From contig CM049317.1 of assembly GCA_026874595.1 (NCBI GenBank), forward strand, positions 24,704,401-24,768,400: a stretch of DNA of 64,000 nucleotides, in the 5' to 3' direction. This document shows, piece by piece, positions 11,410 to 22,146 of the stretch. The stretch's first letter is position 1; every line of letters begins with the position of its first letter. The notes beneath the pieces are model-generated. The model was not told where the DNA came from. It saw only the letters and a program-made list of their open reading frames with translations, and ran no database searches. The position numbers were made by a program, and so were the translations under genes. Origin of the DNA: Sipunculus nudus (lineage: Eukaryota > Annelida > Sipuncula > Golfingiida > Sipunculidae).

Positions 11410-13000
11410 AACGTTAGACTTAGAAACATCTAACTGTACATCCAGGGAGGTTCCAGGCAAATCTCTTTGGATACCTGAAATTACCTTTAAGTAAATGTAC
11501 CTTTTAGGCCCAGAATCTTCTGACGTAACATTTAGGGAGGTCCTGGCCAAATGTCCCTTAAAACATGAAATTAGGTCATAATGACCTATATTCTGCGACC
11601 TTTAGGAAAAGATCTCATATGAGCACCCTAAATCTCATATGGGTACAAATCGTATATGTTATGCCTAGAATCTTCTAACGTAACATCCAGGGAGGTCCTG
11701 GGTAAATCTCTATGAAAACCTGAAATTAGGTCATTATGACCTATATAATCGACGACCTACGGGCCGAAAATATGATTTTGAGCACCCGGACAGTCAAATG
11801 GGGCACAAAATGTATCTATTAGGCCAAGAATCTTCTAATTTAACATTCATGGAGGTGCTTGGCAAATCCCCTTGGAAACATGAAATTAGGTAACAGTGGA
11901 GGGAGGTTCTGGATAAATCTCCATGAAAACCTAAATCAGGTCATTATGACCTATATATTCGACGACCTACGTGCCGAAAATATGATTTTGAGCACCCGGA
12001 CAGTCAAATGGGAGACAAATTGTATCTATTAGGCCAAAATATTCTAATTTAACATTCATGGCGGTGCTGGGCAAATCTCCTTGGAAATATGAAATTAGGT
12101 AACAGTGGAGGGAGGTTCTGGATAAATCTGCATAAAAAACCTAAATCAGGTCATTATGACCTATATATTCGACGACCTACGTGCCGAAAATATGATTTTG
12201 AGCACCCGGACCTATGGAAAAAATGTCATAAGAACACCCTGAATATCAGATTGACACACGTACATATTGTTTCATTTAGGCCTAGAATCTTCTAATGCAA
12301 CATCCTAAGAGGTTCTAGACCAATCTCCTTGGAAACGGAAATTAAGTCATGTTGACCTACGTGCCGAAAACATGATTTTGAGCAAACAAATTGTAAACTT
12401 CAGGCCTAGAATCTGCTAATGTATAATTCAGTAAGGTCCTATGCAAATATCCATGGAAACATGAAATTAGGTCATGGTGACCTATATTTTATGAGCCACT
12501 GGCCAACAACATGGTTCTTAGCACCCAGAGAGTGTACACATGGCACAATAACTGTTGGACCCAGAATCTCTATTATAAAATCCAGCGAGGTCCTTCGCAA
12601 GTCTCCACTGAATCTTGAAACTATGTTACTATAATATATATTCTATGAGCTATAGGGAAAAATTGATTTTAGTACTGTGAAAGATAGGCATAAACAAAAT
12701 GGTTGCACCTAGAAACTTCTAACTTTAAATTCAAGAAGGTCTTTAGCAAATTTTCCTCCACACCATGATGCACTATATTCTGTAAGGTACGAGAGGAAAA
12801 CCTAATTTTGAGGACATGGAAAGTCAAACGTGTTCATAATGTTAAATGTTGGATCCAGAAATGTGTGTAAAATGTATCCATGGAAACCCAATTAAGGTCA
12901 CTGTGACAATATGATTTTAGCATCCTGTCAGTCGATGGGCACACATGATGGTGCAGTTGAACCTAGAAACTTCTAATTTAATCAATATAATTCTCTTTAA
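11410..13000 (+). repeat. Minisatellite array, about 155-bp units with a larger 220-240 bp unit
   Basis: The phrase AGAATCTTCTAAxxTAACAT followed by AGGGAGGTCCTGG recurs near 11,420, 11,512, 11,668, 11,823, 12,040, 12,283, 12,408, 12,563 and 12,712. Each is followed by AAATCTCC.TGGAAAC.TGAAATTAGGTCA and GACCTATAT. Most spacings are 150-160 bp. Two neighbouring units (11,880-12,100 and 12,100-12,290) share an extended 220-240 bp form. Units become more diverged to the right. Arrays of about 150-bp units are typical cores of bivalve Helentron-type (pearl-like) elements; here I see no clear element ends. Confidence 0.8.
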
Positions 13001-13269
13001 AAAAACAGTAACTATTCTCACTGTGACCCATATTCTGTGAGCATTTATCACACGAAACCCTAAATAAGGTCGCTGTATCGTATTTTTTATGGCCTACGGA
13101 CAAAACGCCTGATATTGAGCATGCTGGAAGTCATTTTATCCATTATTCAAGGTTCCTTAATAAATAGTTTTCACAAGACAATAACATTAATAATAAATAC
13201 TTGCTTCATTTGTATGTCAAATTCAGCTGAACGTCATAGCCCATGGGCCAATTGTTTTAATGAATTCGA

Positions 13270-13385
13270 CCAATGTTCTTATTGTTCCGTGCAATTTTCT
13301 TATCTATCCGCGCATTTTACTAATAGGTCCGTGCATTTTTCTAATCTATTCGTGTATATTTCTAATAGATCCGTGCATTTTTCAG
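13270..13385 (+). repeat. 21-bp minisatellite
   Basis: Degenerate copies of a unit like TCCGTGCATTTTTCTAATAGA begin near 13,285, 13,308, 13,329, 13,350 and 13,371. Because 21 is a multiple of three, an open frame (13,115-13,477) stays open across it as a 7-residue repeat (SVHFSNL). There is no sign that this is a real protein. Confidence 0.7.
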
Positions 13386-13530
13386 GATCAGCTCCGCAGT
13401 TGATGTCTTCCTTGGCACATACTCCGTTCCATGGAACTCGTTGTGGAATAATTTCGCTGAAAACAGAAACGGATTAAAACTCAATCGAAGATCTCCCGTT
13501 CGATCAGTTTCATAAACTTATTATTTATAA

Positions 13531-13915
13531 CTAGAAATTTGCATTCTAATGAAAGCAAACTTCCGCCTTGTAGAGGGGTCCCTATGGTAGGATGCTCCCC
13601 AACCCGTGTTACCATTCACTTATTCGCCCCAAAAGCCCAGGTTCCTTTCTTGCATAAGTGAATGTGCATTTGTGAAAATCCTTTATGACTTGTCAGTCGT
13701 GCATACATAATTGTACATTTATGAATACAGTAAAACAACTCTAAAGTGGACAGTCACGGGACCATTTGTAGCTTTATGACGTTCCTGAAACCTGGTCTTC
13801 TGCCGGATCGACATCCAAAACTTAAACTACATTGGCCACTCCCGTAATACCTTGAATTTTCATGAGACTTTGTTCATGATTACGGGAGTTATATTCTGAA
13901 CAACACAAGAACGAG
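13531..13915 (-). repeat. Helitron-like dispersed repeat, copy 3
   Basis: Minus-strand copy. Its 3' end, read on the minus strand, is ATTAGAATGCAAATTTCTAG followed by T. The core includes the reverse complement of GCTCCCCAACCCG, CATAAGTGAATG and TCATGAGACTTTGTTCATGA. Confidence 0.75.
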
Positions 13916-14380
13916 GATGAACACATGCCCTCCTGTCGGAGACAGTTATGGAAGAATAACCTTAAAATGCCAAGCATGGTGCCTGTTCGTGCGCAGCATA
14001 CCCGGCACAATTTCTCCGGCTAAATCATATGTATTCTGTCTCAGAATGGGTGAGCTTTACTTCAGAATGTATGCAGAAGGCGTTGACATATTTGTCACAC
14101 AAAAGATAAAGCCCCGTCTAATATTCCCTCTTGAGGAGGGTCCGCCATATTAATTAGAAAAACCATAGGAAAATGGGCGAGACATAAACTGGCCGGCGGA
14201 ACATAAAAACTTCATGAAATCGCAGGAACAGGCTGTAAAACAACCACAAATATACACAAGATATTCTCCATAGATCATATGTCAATTCCTTCTTGCAACA
14301 TAAAACATTAAACCTGTCTCATCTCTTCCGCCAGTAGCATTTAAATAGACATCATGAAATGTTTAAGATTTTCCCTTTAA
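13916..14380. other. No gene recognised; possible intron side of the 14.4 kb exon
   Basis: This lies downstream, on the minus strand, of the candidate first exon at 14,381-14,662. If that exon is real, this would be its first intron. A short plus-strand frame at 13,917-14,153 has no known domain. Confidence 0.35.
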
Positions 14381-14662
14381 TTACATCTGTAGGTATGTCA
14401 TATTACCGGATGAGTAAAAATCTACGTGCGCACAGGATTCCGCATCCGTAGAAGTAGGGTCATTTCTGCCATCTGACATTAGAGAGTATACAGCCAGCGT
14501 CAGAGTGTCTTTACATCTTGTATCGAGGACCACATTGTAACGCTCGATGATAATGTAAACCATTTCGCCATATTCGACAACGTCTGATGGCCCACAAGTA
14601 TACTGTAATATGACACAACTAAGAAAAATCACCAGCGTTTTTACTATACCTTCCAATAACAA
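14381..14662 (-). CDS. Possible first exon of a secreted or membrane protein (unrecognised)
   Basis: A 93-codon minus-strand frame opens with what looks like a signal peptide: a short start, a hydrophobic core (TLVIFLSCVILQ), then YTCG. It continues with a mixed-polarity segment holding two further cysteines (DTRCKD and ESCAHV). I recognise no family. Support for coding comes from a second copy at about 54.6-54.7 kb: there a minus-strand stretch translates as ILIECYKALLVEVCKSTLTL where this copy reads IIIERYNVVLDTRCKDTLTL, so several residues including the cysteine are kept while DNA has diverged. A GGTAATATG about 25 bp before the stop could be a splice donor. It may instead be a fragment carried by a repeat. 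Confidence that it is a working exon is low to moderate. Confidence 0.35.
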   Translation of the reverse strand: MLLEGIVKTLVIFLSCVILQYTCGPSDVVEYGEMVYIIIERYNVVLDTRCKDTLTLAVYSLMSDGRNDPTSTDAESCAHVDFYSSGNMTYLQM

Positions 14663-15000
14663 CTATAATAAAAATCAACTCAACATATAGGTAAACGCTC
14701 CTGCATGTTTGTTGAATTTCTGACCGCATTAATACAATGAATCATTACCATAGAGACGGAGTTTCACTTTGGCTTTAGAGTTCACATGTATTGTTTTGTG
14801 AAATTCATCACTCGTAGCCCAATGTTAAGATTACCGGCTGTAGATTACTATGATATCCATGCAACAGGATAGATGGTCGTTGAGGTTCAGTCTCCCCGTA
14901 TGGCTTGTGTCACGACTCTAATGTTCTTACCAGTAAATTATAAATGCCTACTGAGTTATGTATTCACGGATACCATAGAAGTGGTGTTATATAAAGATTA
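14395..15000. repeat. Segment duplicated at 54.6-55.2 kb (copy 1)
   Basis: About 600 bp align in the same orientation with 54,595-55,200. Shared strings in order include CTGACATTAGAGAGT, CAGCGTCAGAGTG, GCATGTTTGTTGAATTTCTG, CCATAGAGACGGA, CATCACTCGTAGCC, CGTATGGCTTGTGTCACGAC and GCATTCACGG or close variants. It covers the candidate exon and about 350 bp upstream of it on the minus strand, as expected for a duplicated promoter plus first exon or for an unnamed dispersed repeat. Confidence 0.75.
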
Positions 15001-15030
15001 TACGAAAAATGATTCTTGATTGATTTATTG

Positions 15031-15131
<101 letters not shown>

Positions 15132-15190
15132 AACCTCACGTTTTAGGCAGGAATCACATAACTCATCTATTCATGAATTGTCAATGTATT

Positions 15191-15498
15191 GCCCCCGCCA
15201 GAAGGGCATGCGTTCTTCCCTGTTCATGTATGTGTGTTTGTGTGTGAGTGTGTTCACAACATAACCCACGCAATCATGAACTGAATCTCAGGAAATTTTC
15301 AGATTTTTTCGGGAATTGGCCATTTAAAAAAGATTAGATTTTGGTGTGGATCGGCCCGTGATCAGGATTCATGAACCTCATCAAGCAATATTTACAAATT
15401 TACAGTCACTTTTGCACTTATGAACCTGGGAATATTGGCCGAAAAAGTGAATATAACACATGGCGGTGGCTTGCATTCCTAAGAATGCATATTTCTAG
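15191..15498 (+). repeat. Helitron-like dispersed repeat, copy 4
   Basis: This copy has the best-preserved 3' end: the hairpin TGCATTCCTAAGAATGCA, then TATTTCTAG, then T. The core includes CACAACATAACCCACGCAAT, GATTAGATTTTGGTGTGGAT and GAACCTGGGAATATTGGCC. Confidence 0.8.
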
Positions 15499-15639
15499 TT
15501 TTGTATATTTTTGTTTGTGTGATGAACTAGTGACCGTACGGCTGTCTGAAATCATTTTCATATATAACAGGATTATGCTTTGCTTAGATGCAACATTGAG
15601 GTCGAATCAATCCATTCTTTCCAGCGTTTTAGTCGAGTT

Positions 15640-16140
15640 CAAACCATCCGAGTCCGAGTGCAAGTCTGATTCAAAGCTACTCGAGTCCAAGTCCGAGTCC
15701 TTGAAGTTCGAGTCCACGTCCACCTCATTCGAGTATGAGTCATTTGGTATCCGAGTCCAAGTCCGAGTCCGAGTCCAATACAAATTCCCTTAAAAGCAAT
15801 TTAAAATTGAAACTTTTAGATTGTAAGGAACATTTTTTAAGGAAGTTCACACATGCCTTTACTATAATGGTTAATCACATGTATAGCTCCTAATAATGAA
15901 GAAAGCTAGGTATATACAGTGTTATTATTTTGTAGTATTTTGTGAATAGTACGCTCGTTTATGTACGTAAGTCTTTGTAAAATGTAACAGAGTTTTTTTA
16001 TTAGACTCGAGCTTATTCCCCGAGACCTAACCTCCACGTCCGAGTACAAGTCCGAGTCCAAGACACTCGAGTCAAAGCCCAGGACACTCGAGTCCAAGTC
16101 CGAGTCCCAACAAACTTGGACTCGAGTCCGAACTCGATTC
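15640..16140 (+). mobile_element. Element with GAGTCC-repeat arms, copy 1
   Basis: Two arms rich in degenerate GAGTCCAAGTCC units (15,640-15,785 and 16,015-16,140) flank a roughly 230 bp AT-rich centre. The centre aligns with the reverse complement of the centre of the 26.6-27.1 kb element (GTTCACACATGCCTTT against GTTTACACGTGCTTTT; GTAGTATTTTGTGAATAGT against GTAATATTTTTTTAATAGT). The open frame over the left arm reads as Ser/Glu repeats and is only the hexamer translated. Class unknown; it is probably a non-autonomous DNA element. Confidence 0.65.
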
Positions 16141-16144
16141 TTTT

Positions 16145-16930
16145 ATTCAGAAACATGATAAATGAGACCCATTAGTCTATGTTACAAAAGTGATTAGAAA
16201 AAGCAAAACTCGTGTCCCATGGGGATAGTAGAACATGATAAGCTCACGCCATATTGATTACTTAAACTATTTACATTTACTCAATTAGGGAACATTAGAT
16301 TAACATTTAGTCACAGATGATGTAAAGAACCCTCGAAATTCTAATTTGATGATGGACTATCCGGTTAATTGGATGGAGAACTGAGACTTCTGATCTAAAA
16401 GTATGACGTAACAGCAGGTGATATGGTTAATTAAATCTAATTAGAAAACCCGATTATTATCAACATATTGATATTGATAATTAAGGATGGCAATTAAAGT
16501 CATGCATATTTTAGTTATTTAATATCAGATGTCAATGACACCGCGTGAGGTTTTAATCTAATTGGACCTGTGAGAGAAGGTTGCGTGTAAAAGGGTATTG
16601 TTAACTGAAATACTGTCGAGATAATTGGTGCTGTAATAGCAATTTGTTCGGGAACAAACAATTTCAAATTATTTTTATTACACGCTTTCATTTCTTCATT
16701 CTTTATGGATTTTCATGTCAGCACTCATGAAGTCTGTTTACAAAATGAAACAGTTGGTGTAGGGGCGATAATTACTTTCATGTGCAATATAAATGACGCT
16801 ATTATATCTCTCAGTACTCGTGGGTCTGTGTCCTACGCTTCTTGTTTCGTAAGCTCCTTACAAGCCTCACGCAGCGGTTATACACTCGAATCTTTCCAGA
16901 TCTACTTTCTTATAACCGCTGCCTTGTATT
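16145..16930. other. No gene recognised
   Basis: AT-rich with many TTAATTA-type strings. An open frame at 16,705-17,049 spans into the palindrome and has no known domain. Near 16,870-16,922 a short inverted pair GCAGCGGTTATA / TATAACCGCTGC is spaced about 40 bp. Confidence 0.5.
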
Positions 16931-16934
16931 GCAT

Positions 16935-17147
16935 GTTTTCGGGTTTTCTACACCAGGGCTTGCGCAGAGCCAAGAACTGTAATCAGACCGATAAGTGCGT
17001 GGTATCACATTGTGCATCCAACCATAGCGTGCGGGGTGGCGTGGGTTAGAAACTAAGGAGTTGGATGTGCAATGCGATAGTACGCTCTCATTGGTCTGAT
17101 TGCAACCCATTGTATTGTGCCAGCCCTGGTGGTGAAACCCGGAGATT
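16935..17147. repeat. Imperfect palindrome, arms about 85 bp
   Basis: The left arm 16,935-17,022 (ACCAGGGCTTGCGCA, GTAATCAGACCGAT, CACATTGTGCATCCAA) is the imperfect reverse complement of 17,061-17,147 (TTGGATGTGCAATG, ATTGGTCTGATTGC, TGTGCCAGCCCTGGT). The spacer is 38 bp. Further out, TATAACCGCT motifs recur near 16,912 and 17,209. This looks like a small foldback element or a pair of inverted short repeats. Confidence 0.65.
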
Positions 17148-17214
17148 CAGAGAATATTGCTATGCGAAGCAGCGGTCAAAGCAAAGGAGATATAGAACGA
17201 CTGCAGGGTATAAC

Positions 17215-18425
17215 CGCTACGTTTGGCTTGTACTTTCTTCCGGGCATACAGTCATACCTGATGGGTATGCATATATAGATACAGTGACAACTAGATCAAA
17301 CGGACAGACCTGAATGAAAATATTATTTTATTAGTCCGGTCTTGCCGACTCTTTGAATTATTGTAAAGGCCATGTATACTCAAGAAAAACTGACACTATT
17401 GCGAATCATCTAACAAGTAAGAAAAATGATAATTTCATGTGGATACCGATAAGTCAAAGAATTGGATATAAATCTTATATCTAGAATGTAAAACACATAC
17501 CGGACACTTTAATGAAACTTTGTTTATTCGCAACTTCTTGTACAGAAATCCCCTTTCATGCGAGGTGTGGAATTATGTTTTAATGAACTTTTGCCTATGT
17601 ACACTGAACATATGAGCCATAGATAATTTTAATATCTTGACAATCTGGTGGGTAAAATATTTGTTTTTTGCTTATACAGATACAGCTACAAGAATGGAAT
17701 ATATAAAATATATATGAAGTATAAAAAAAACCCTGAGCAATAGAAAGAATTGTTTTTTAATTCCAATTTTTAATACTATAACCACCATTCATCTAGAGTT
17801 TGAAAACAAACACTACAACGTATTAATCAGTATCGCTTTCCTTTAATAATATAATAATATAGCAATAACACAACAACGATACATTATAAGCACTAGCGGT
17901 GTACTCATAATTTCGACATACGACCATTGACATCCCAGTTGAAATGAGTACGCAGCCCCCATGAGCGGTTTCGAGAAACTAAGATAAAACAACCTGTCGT
18001 TCGATAAGTTAAGGGGATGCGACACAAAGTGTCGAGAGGGCAGCGTCAAGGCGAGAAGCTATCTGTGTAGGGAGTTTGGTGGCGAGGGGATGTTTATCGG
18101 CAAGGTTTAAAGGAGAATTACGCCTTTTTGGACCACGCCCAAATACTCAAATTGTGGTAAGAAGTCAACTGGATTTCATTATGGTATTTTAGACATAACC
18201 TAGAGAATAAGTCACTGAAAATGTATTATGTTTACTAGGCGTAGTTTAATCGACACTTCTTATGCCTTGGTCTTGTTACATTTGTTTTAAATCGTCTTCA
18301 ACGTTACCACTGCTTTCTAAAGAAGTTGATCTTGAATATGACCATGAGTGTTCCCGTTAGTTAAGTGGAGTATTACCGGTTTCGAATATGGCTTTGTATC
18401 CTCTACAAATTTCGTATTGCAATAT
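17215..18425. other. No gene recognised
   Basis: AT-rich sequence without an exon, RNA gene or repeat end that I can support. The minus-strand frame at 17,843-18,049 has no domain. Confidence 0.5.
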
Positions 18426-18429
18426 ATAT

Positions 18430-19370
18430 CGGATGATTCAGAAAAAAAAATAACTTCCCGCACTTTAGGGGTTAATAATATTTTTAAATGTGTCTGTAAA
18501 AGTTCACTGGTCCAGGAGTATAACTTCCTGATTTATGGCAAGAATAAATAGCGAAATTTGCTATATCCAGTGCTAGGTACTGTGTGATATCCCCGGCGGT
18601 CGATGTCAAGTGTGATTTGGGTACAGGACAGTGCATGGGTACTTGCGCGATGGCCATTTGCTCCGGGTTGACTGAGTACTTCCTTTTTTTATGCAAAAAA
18701 AAATAATGTTCTTTTCAGTTGATATCTATACCTCTCTGTGTACACAATATTTTTGAGCTCTGTTGATAATCGATCCAGTGTTGCTTCGGAAAAGGGACTT
18801 AGAGGGGCAGGTATCGCAAGAGAATTTTCAGGGAAAGGGTGGAATGTACGTTCTTTGAATATGTTTATTAAACTTTTTGAATCAAATTTTTTTTCAGGTA
18901 ATTTGCAAGTTGGGAGTGGCATGCAAAGGACTGCAAGAACTGAGGCGAACATGATTTACACGGAAGAGAACATTCTTTCTTTCTTACACACGAGTCCCAG
19001 AGGCAAATTGCCAGTAATTGGGGATAGATTAAACATCAGTGTATAGATTGACAACAGACTTATTTCTCTTAATGACAAATTATAATTGATAAAGCCATCA
19101 CATCTGTACCCAATGATATGTATGGCCCCGGTTGACACTTGACACCGACGGCCATGTGCAACATATAGTACCCAAAACTGGATATAACAAAGTACATTAT
19201 GCAAATTTATTCTTGTCCTGAATCAGGAAGTTGAACTCCTGGACCAATGAAATTTTATAACCATTTTTAAATTATAAATATCTTTATACACACTTACTAT
19301 TAACAACTTACATTTATAAAACTATTGACCCCTAAAGTTTGGGACTTTATTTCTGAATACGCATCTGCAT
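18430..19370. mobile_element. Foldback element with a Tc1/mariner-type relic inside
   Basis: The left arm (about 18,435-18,660) and right arm (about 19,100-19,365) are imperfect reverse complements. Shared strings, read from the left, are CACTTTAGGGGTTAATA, TGGTCCAGGAGTxxAACTTC, AAGAATAAAT, TATATCCAGT and GTCGATGTCAAGTGT (right arm, reversed: ACTTTAGGGGTCAATA, TGGTCCAGGAGTTCAACTTC, AAGAATAAAT, TATATCCAGT, GTCGGTGTCAAGTGT). The central 430 bp encode a transposase fragment. Arms of about 250 bp with a decayed transposase start fit a degraded Tc1/mariner-superfamily element. No TA duplication was confirmed. Confidence 0.7.
18738..19046 (+). pseudogene. Tc1/mariner-superfamily transposase, N-terminal DNA-binding fragment
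   Basis: A 102-codon frame contains EKGLRGAGIAREFSGKGWNV followed by RSLNMFIKLF and RTARTEANM. Residues 20-70 resemble the helix-turn-helix start of animal IS630/Tc1/mariner transposases, where a GKGW motif, a helix with K.L, an RxGSGR-like turn and RSART...N are usual. Here the turn reads QVGSGMQRTART. The catalytic DDE/D domain is absent, so it cannot act. Its place between the two inverted arms suggests it is what remains of the element's own transposase. The family call is from memory of conserved motifs and is moderately confident. Confidence 0.55.
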
Positions 19371-19379
19371 TTTACTTTA

Positions 19380-19690
19380 TTTATAAGAAACAAGTGTGTA
19401 TTTTATCACATGTATATATGAATTACTAATATTATATTAATAATCAATTCTTTACCATGTTAAATACAATGAACAACCTTGAATGTTTCATACTAAACGT
19501 CAAAAGACTCGGTGGCGGCTATCACTTTAAGCCTGCCGTTTGTAAACCTGTCAAATATGTGACAGAAACATTTTTCTACAAAAAAAAGTCATTTAGCAAA
19601 TATTTAAAAATAACGACAATTTGACAAATGTATCACGATACAAAATACATGTATCACGATTTATCGATAATATGGCGCGCCCCTAGTTTT
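19380..19690 (+). repeat. Dispersed AT-rich repeat (holds the empty site of solo LTR C)
   Basis: It shares GAAACAAGTGTG...TTTTAT and AATAATCAATTCTTT with 38,445-38,506 plus 39,228-39,236, and AAAGACxCGGxxGCGGCT with CTTTAAGCCTG with 26,340-26,390. It ends with ATCACGATTTATCGATAA and GGCGCGCCCCTAG. It belongs to the same family as the copies at 8.0-8.35, 30.6-30.74 and 38.34 kb. Confidence 0.7.
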
Positions 19691-19699
19691 GAACTTGGC

Positions 19700-20985
19700 C
19701 AGAATTGCGGTAGCTAACTATTACAAATCAGGCGTATAATTAAGAAAAGATTCAGTTGCAAGATAACAACAATGTACATGCAGCAATTAGGTCTGTTGAA
19801 TGTTGTAAGTGAAACAGTTTAGAAAAAAAAAACTGCTAATGATTTTTTTGTGAGCAGAGAATATCTTACATTTCAATGTTTGATTAAAAATTTAATGATT
19901 CTGGTTTTAAGTCCTACTCTTTGTTTAGGTTTATTTCCGTCACTCTTGGTTTTTTTTTCAGACATCCGAGAAAACTCAGTATTGACTACAACTTATTCTC
20001 ATAAATAATTGATCATTTAATGAGCAGATGTGGGGGCGGACTATAGAATATTTTTAGAAGCCCAGCGTACCAAGATACAAAGCATGATAAATTGGAATAT
20101 CCCAAAATGCAAAATACAAATAGTACACGTAGCTTCAATAGGAAACGCTAGCGCGAGTTAATTACGGGTGACCGCTGTAGTGACGCATTCAAGTGAAGGG
20201 TAACCGCCGAGTGTAGTGGACCGCGCCTAGCGGCCGTATTTGGCAGGACCACATCGAGTCATTTTATTCCGAGAGAGGACTGGCCGATTTCCTGCGCGAC
20301 TGGAGAGCCCTATTTCTCAACAAATGAGGCTTGCTTACAGCCCCCTGAAGCATATGTCCGATCATAATCAATTTACTGCTAGTGTATTTTCTAGCATACT
20401 TCTTCTTTGCACAGACTCCCTGTTAAGACCAGATAAAAGTATTTTTGCGTTTTCTCTTATCCGTTTTCTAGTTATCTGGACGATCGTTTTTCATCCAACT
20501 ATAAAGGGTTTTATTTCCGTGGGTTGTAAGGTTTCGGGTTTGATAAAAAAAGACTCTGTTAGATGGGAAAGGTCGTTTGTATTGCGATTATCCTTGAACC
20601 GACGACGGACTTTTACGGAAATGTTACTTGCGATCACGTTAAGGTAATGATATAGCAAGGGTTTAAAATGGTCGTAAATTGGAATTTAAAATCGATACAC
20701 TTGACACCAGACAGCCCTTAAATTTGTTAAATTACAGAAATATTATATTTGTCTTACTTGTAGTCGACGGGCTTCTTCATAATACTGTTCAGGGGTGTAA
20801 TTGTGCTTTTTCGGAAAGAGATAAGACCGCTAAAGCATGTTATTGGTGATCCAAGTTGGAATCTCATGTTTTTTTTCAATGTACATAACAACCTTAAGGT
20901 TCAAACTTGCTCCATCCAAATCGGAGCCACAAATAACTCAGCTTACCAAACATTTGACTTTAAATCTCCAGTTACCTGTAAAAAC
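19700..20985. other. No gene recognised; one 135-codon frame
   Basis: The open frame at 20,240-20,647 (plus) is one of the longer non-repeat frames and follows a locally GC-richer stretch (20,140-20,330). Its translation has no domain I know, a central hydrophobic stretch and a basic tail, and it looks more like a chance frame than a gene. It is recorded because nothing repetitive explains it. Confidence 0.3.
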
Positions 20986-21109
20986 ACATTTTAAGAGACG
21001 ACAAATTGGAAGTAATGTAAAAACATCAGCCATCAAATATTCAACTCAATGCCAAACTCAAAAACCAACAAACTTTTGTGGTTTTAATGAAAAATTCACC
21101 ATTTAGCCA

Positions 21110-21184
21110 TTGATTCACTGGCGGGATTCAAACCAGGCAACTTCAGCTTCGAAGTCCAACGCCATAACCACTGGGCCACGTCCT
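21110..21184 (-). repeat. tRNA-derived SINE head
   Basis: On the minus strand, GTGGCCCAGTGGTTATGGCG (box A, near 21,160-21,180) is followed about 30 bp later by GGTTTGAATCC (box B, 21,124-21,134). These are the two internal RNA polymerase III promoter boxes of a tRNA gene. The stems do not fold as a proper tRNA (the acceptor ends do not pair), so a SINE head or tRNA fossil is more likely than a working tRNA. The body would run left of 21,110; its end is not defined. Confidence 0.6.
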
Positions 21185-21310
21185 TCCCCCGCTATGATAG
21201 CTGTGAAGTGTCAAGAAATCTGTCTCTTGGTTAGATGCGTCATCTATCCACACATCAAAATGGAACAATAATTTAATAACTGTGCATGACGTTCTATGTC
21301 AAATATTTAT

Positions 21311-21953
21311 TGTTACAGAACCTGATATAAACAGATCACGTATGCGTGATAAACACAAATTTTGTAATGGAGATAAAAAAAAAGATTCTGTAACACTAGG
21401 CAGCGAGAAATGTCTAGGGGAATGCATAAATAAGTCAGTGGTTTTTTGTTAACAAATAACCATAATTTATTCCTAAAACAATCCTAACAATACAATACAC
21501 TAAATCAATACAATTATACAGTGAAACAGCGGTATAGCAACAAGTCAATACGATCACACAGAAAGATAATGGTACAATACCTGAATACCAACAGTGTCAC
21601 CAAATAAGCCCTTTGAATGTAAGCTCTCGGAGAATGACAGTCAAGTGGAAAGTTCTTGAAACAACACAGAATGTAAACCGAAGTCCAGTGTATAAAATCC
21701 AGGAAAGTTCTTGAAATAACACAGAATGTAAACTGAAGTCCAGTGTATTAAATCCAGGAAAGTTCTTGAAATATCCATAATTGCCGCATTCGTCGGATAA
21801 GATCTTTAGAATCTAACACACGCTTTGCGTCCGCTGGTATCTGCTCTGCTGTCTGCCCTCTGGTTCTAAAAAAACAGCCCTTTATATACCTTCACACCCT
21901 AAGCCGGGAACCTTATACTTCTCGAACAGTCTACAAAGTACCCTACTCAACAG
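21311..21953 (-). repeat. 3' LTR of element B, U3 start missing
   Basis: It matches 24,471-25,101 closely. The TATA box lies at 21,881-21,888 (TATATAAA on minus). It carries two tandem copies of a roughly 60-bp unit (GAAGTCCAGTGTATAAAATC) near 21,660-21,770. It contains about 20 bp near 21,860 that the 5' LTR lacks. Its upstream edge is the deletion joint at CTGTTGAG. Confidence 0.9.
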
Positions 21954-22146
21954 GTGGTCGCCATTTACGCATAAGCACTCCATTTTTGACATAGAAACAA
22001 ACTGGGTTCTGTGACAGTTCATCTTTAGAAACTGTCTTGGGAAACAAACATGAAATATCAGGGTCCTTATGCTGTTCCGTGATAAGTTCTGACCTTGAAA
22101 ATGATGCATCCTGTACTGGCGAGTCATTAGACGAGTCATTAGTGAC

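Noticed and set aside
11410-13000. CRISPR-like array (regular repeats with spacers)
   Set aside because: The units are long, diverged and contiguous with no unique spacers, and the DNA is eukaryotic.
15371-15793. Ser/Glu-rich 140-codon frame that looks like an acidic low-complexity protein
   Set aside because: It is the GAGTCC hexamer arm translated; the reverse arm and other copies are out of frame.
20240-20647. 135-codon frame as a host gene
   Set aside because: No recognised domain, no convincing splice or promoter context and no second copy. It is kept only as a note.
21110-21184. Functional tRNA gene
   Set aside because: Box A and box B are present but the acceptor and anticodon stems do not pair properly. 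A SINE head fits better.
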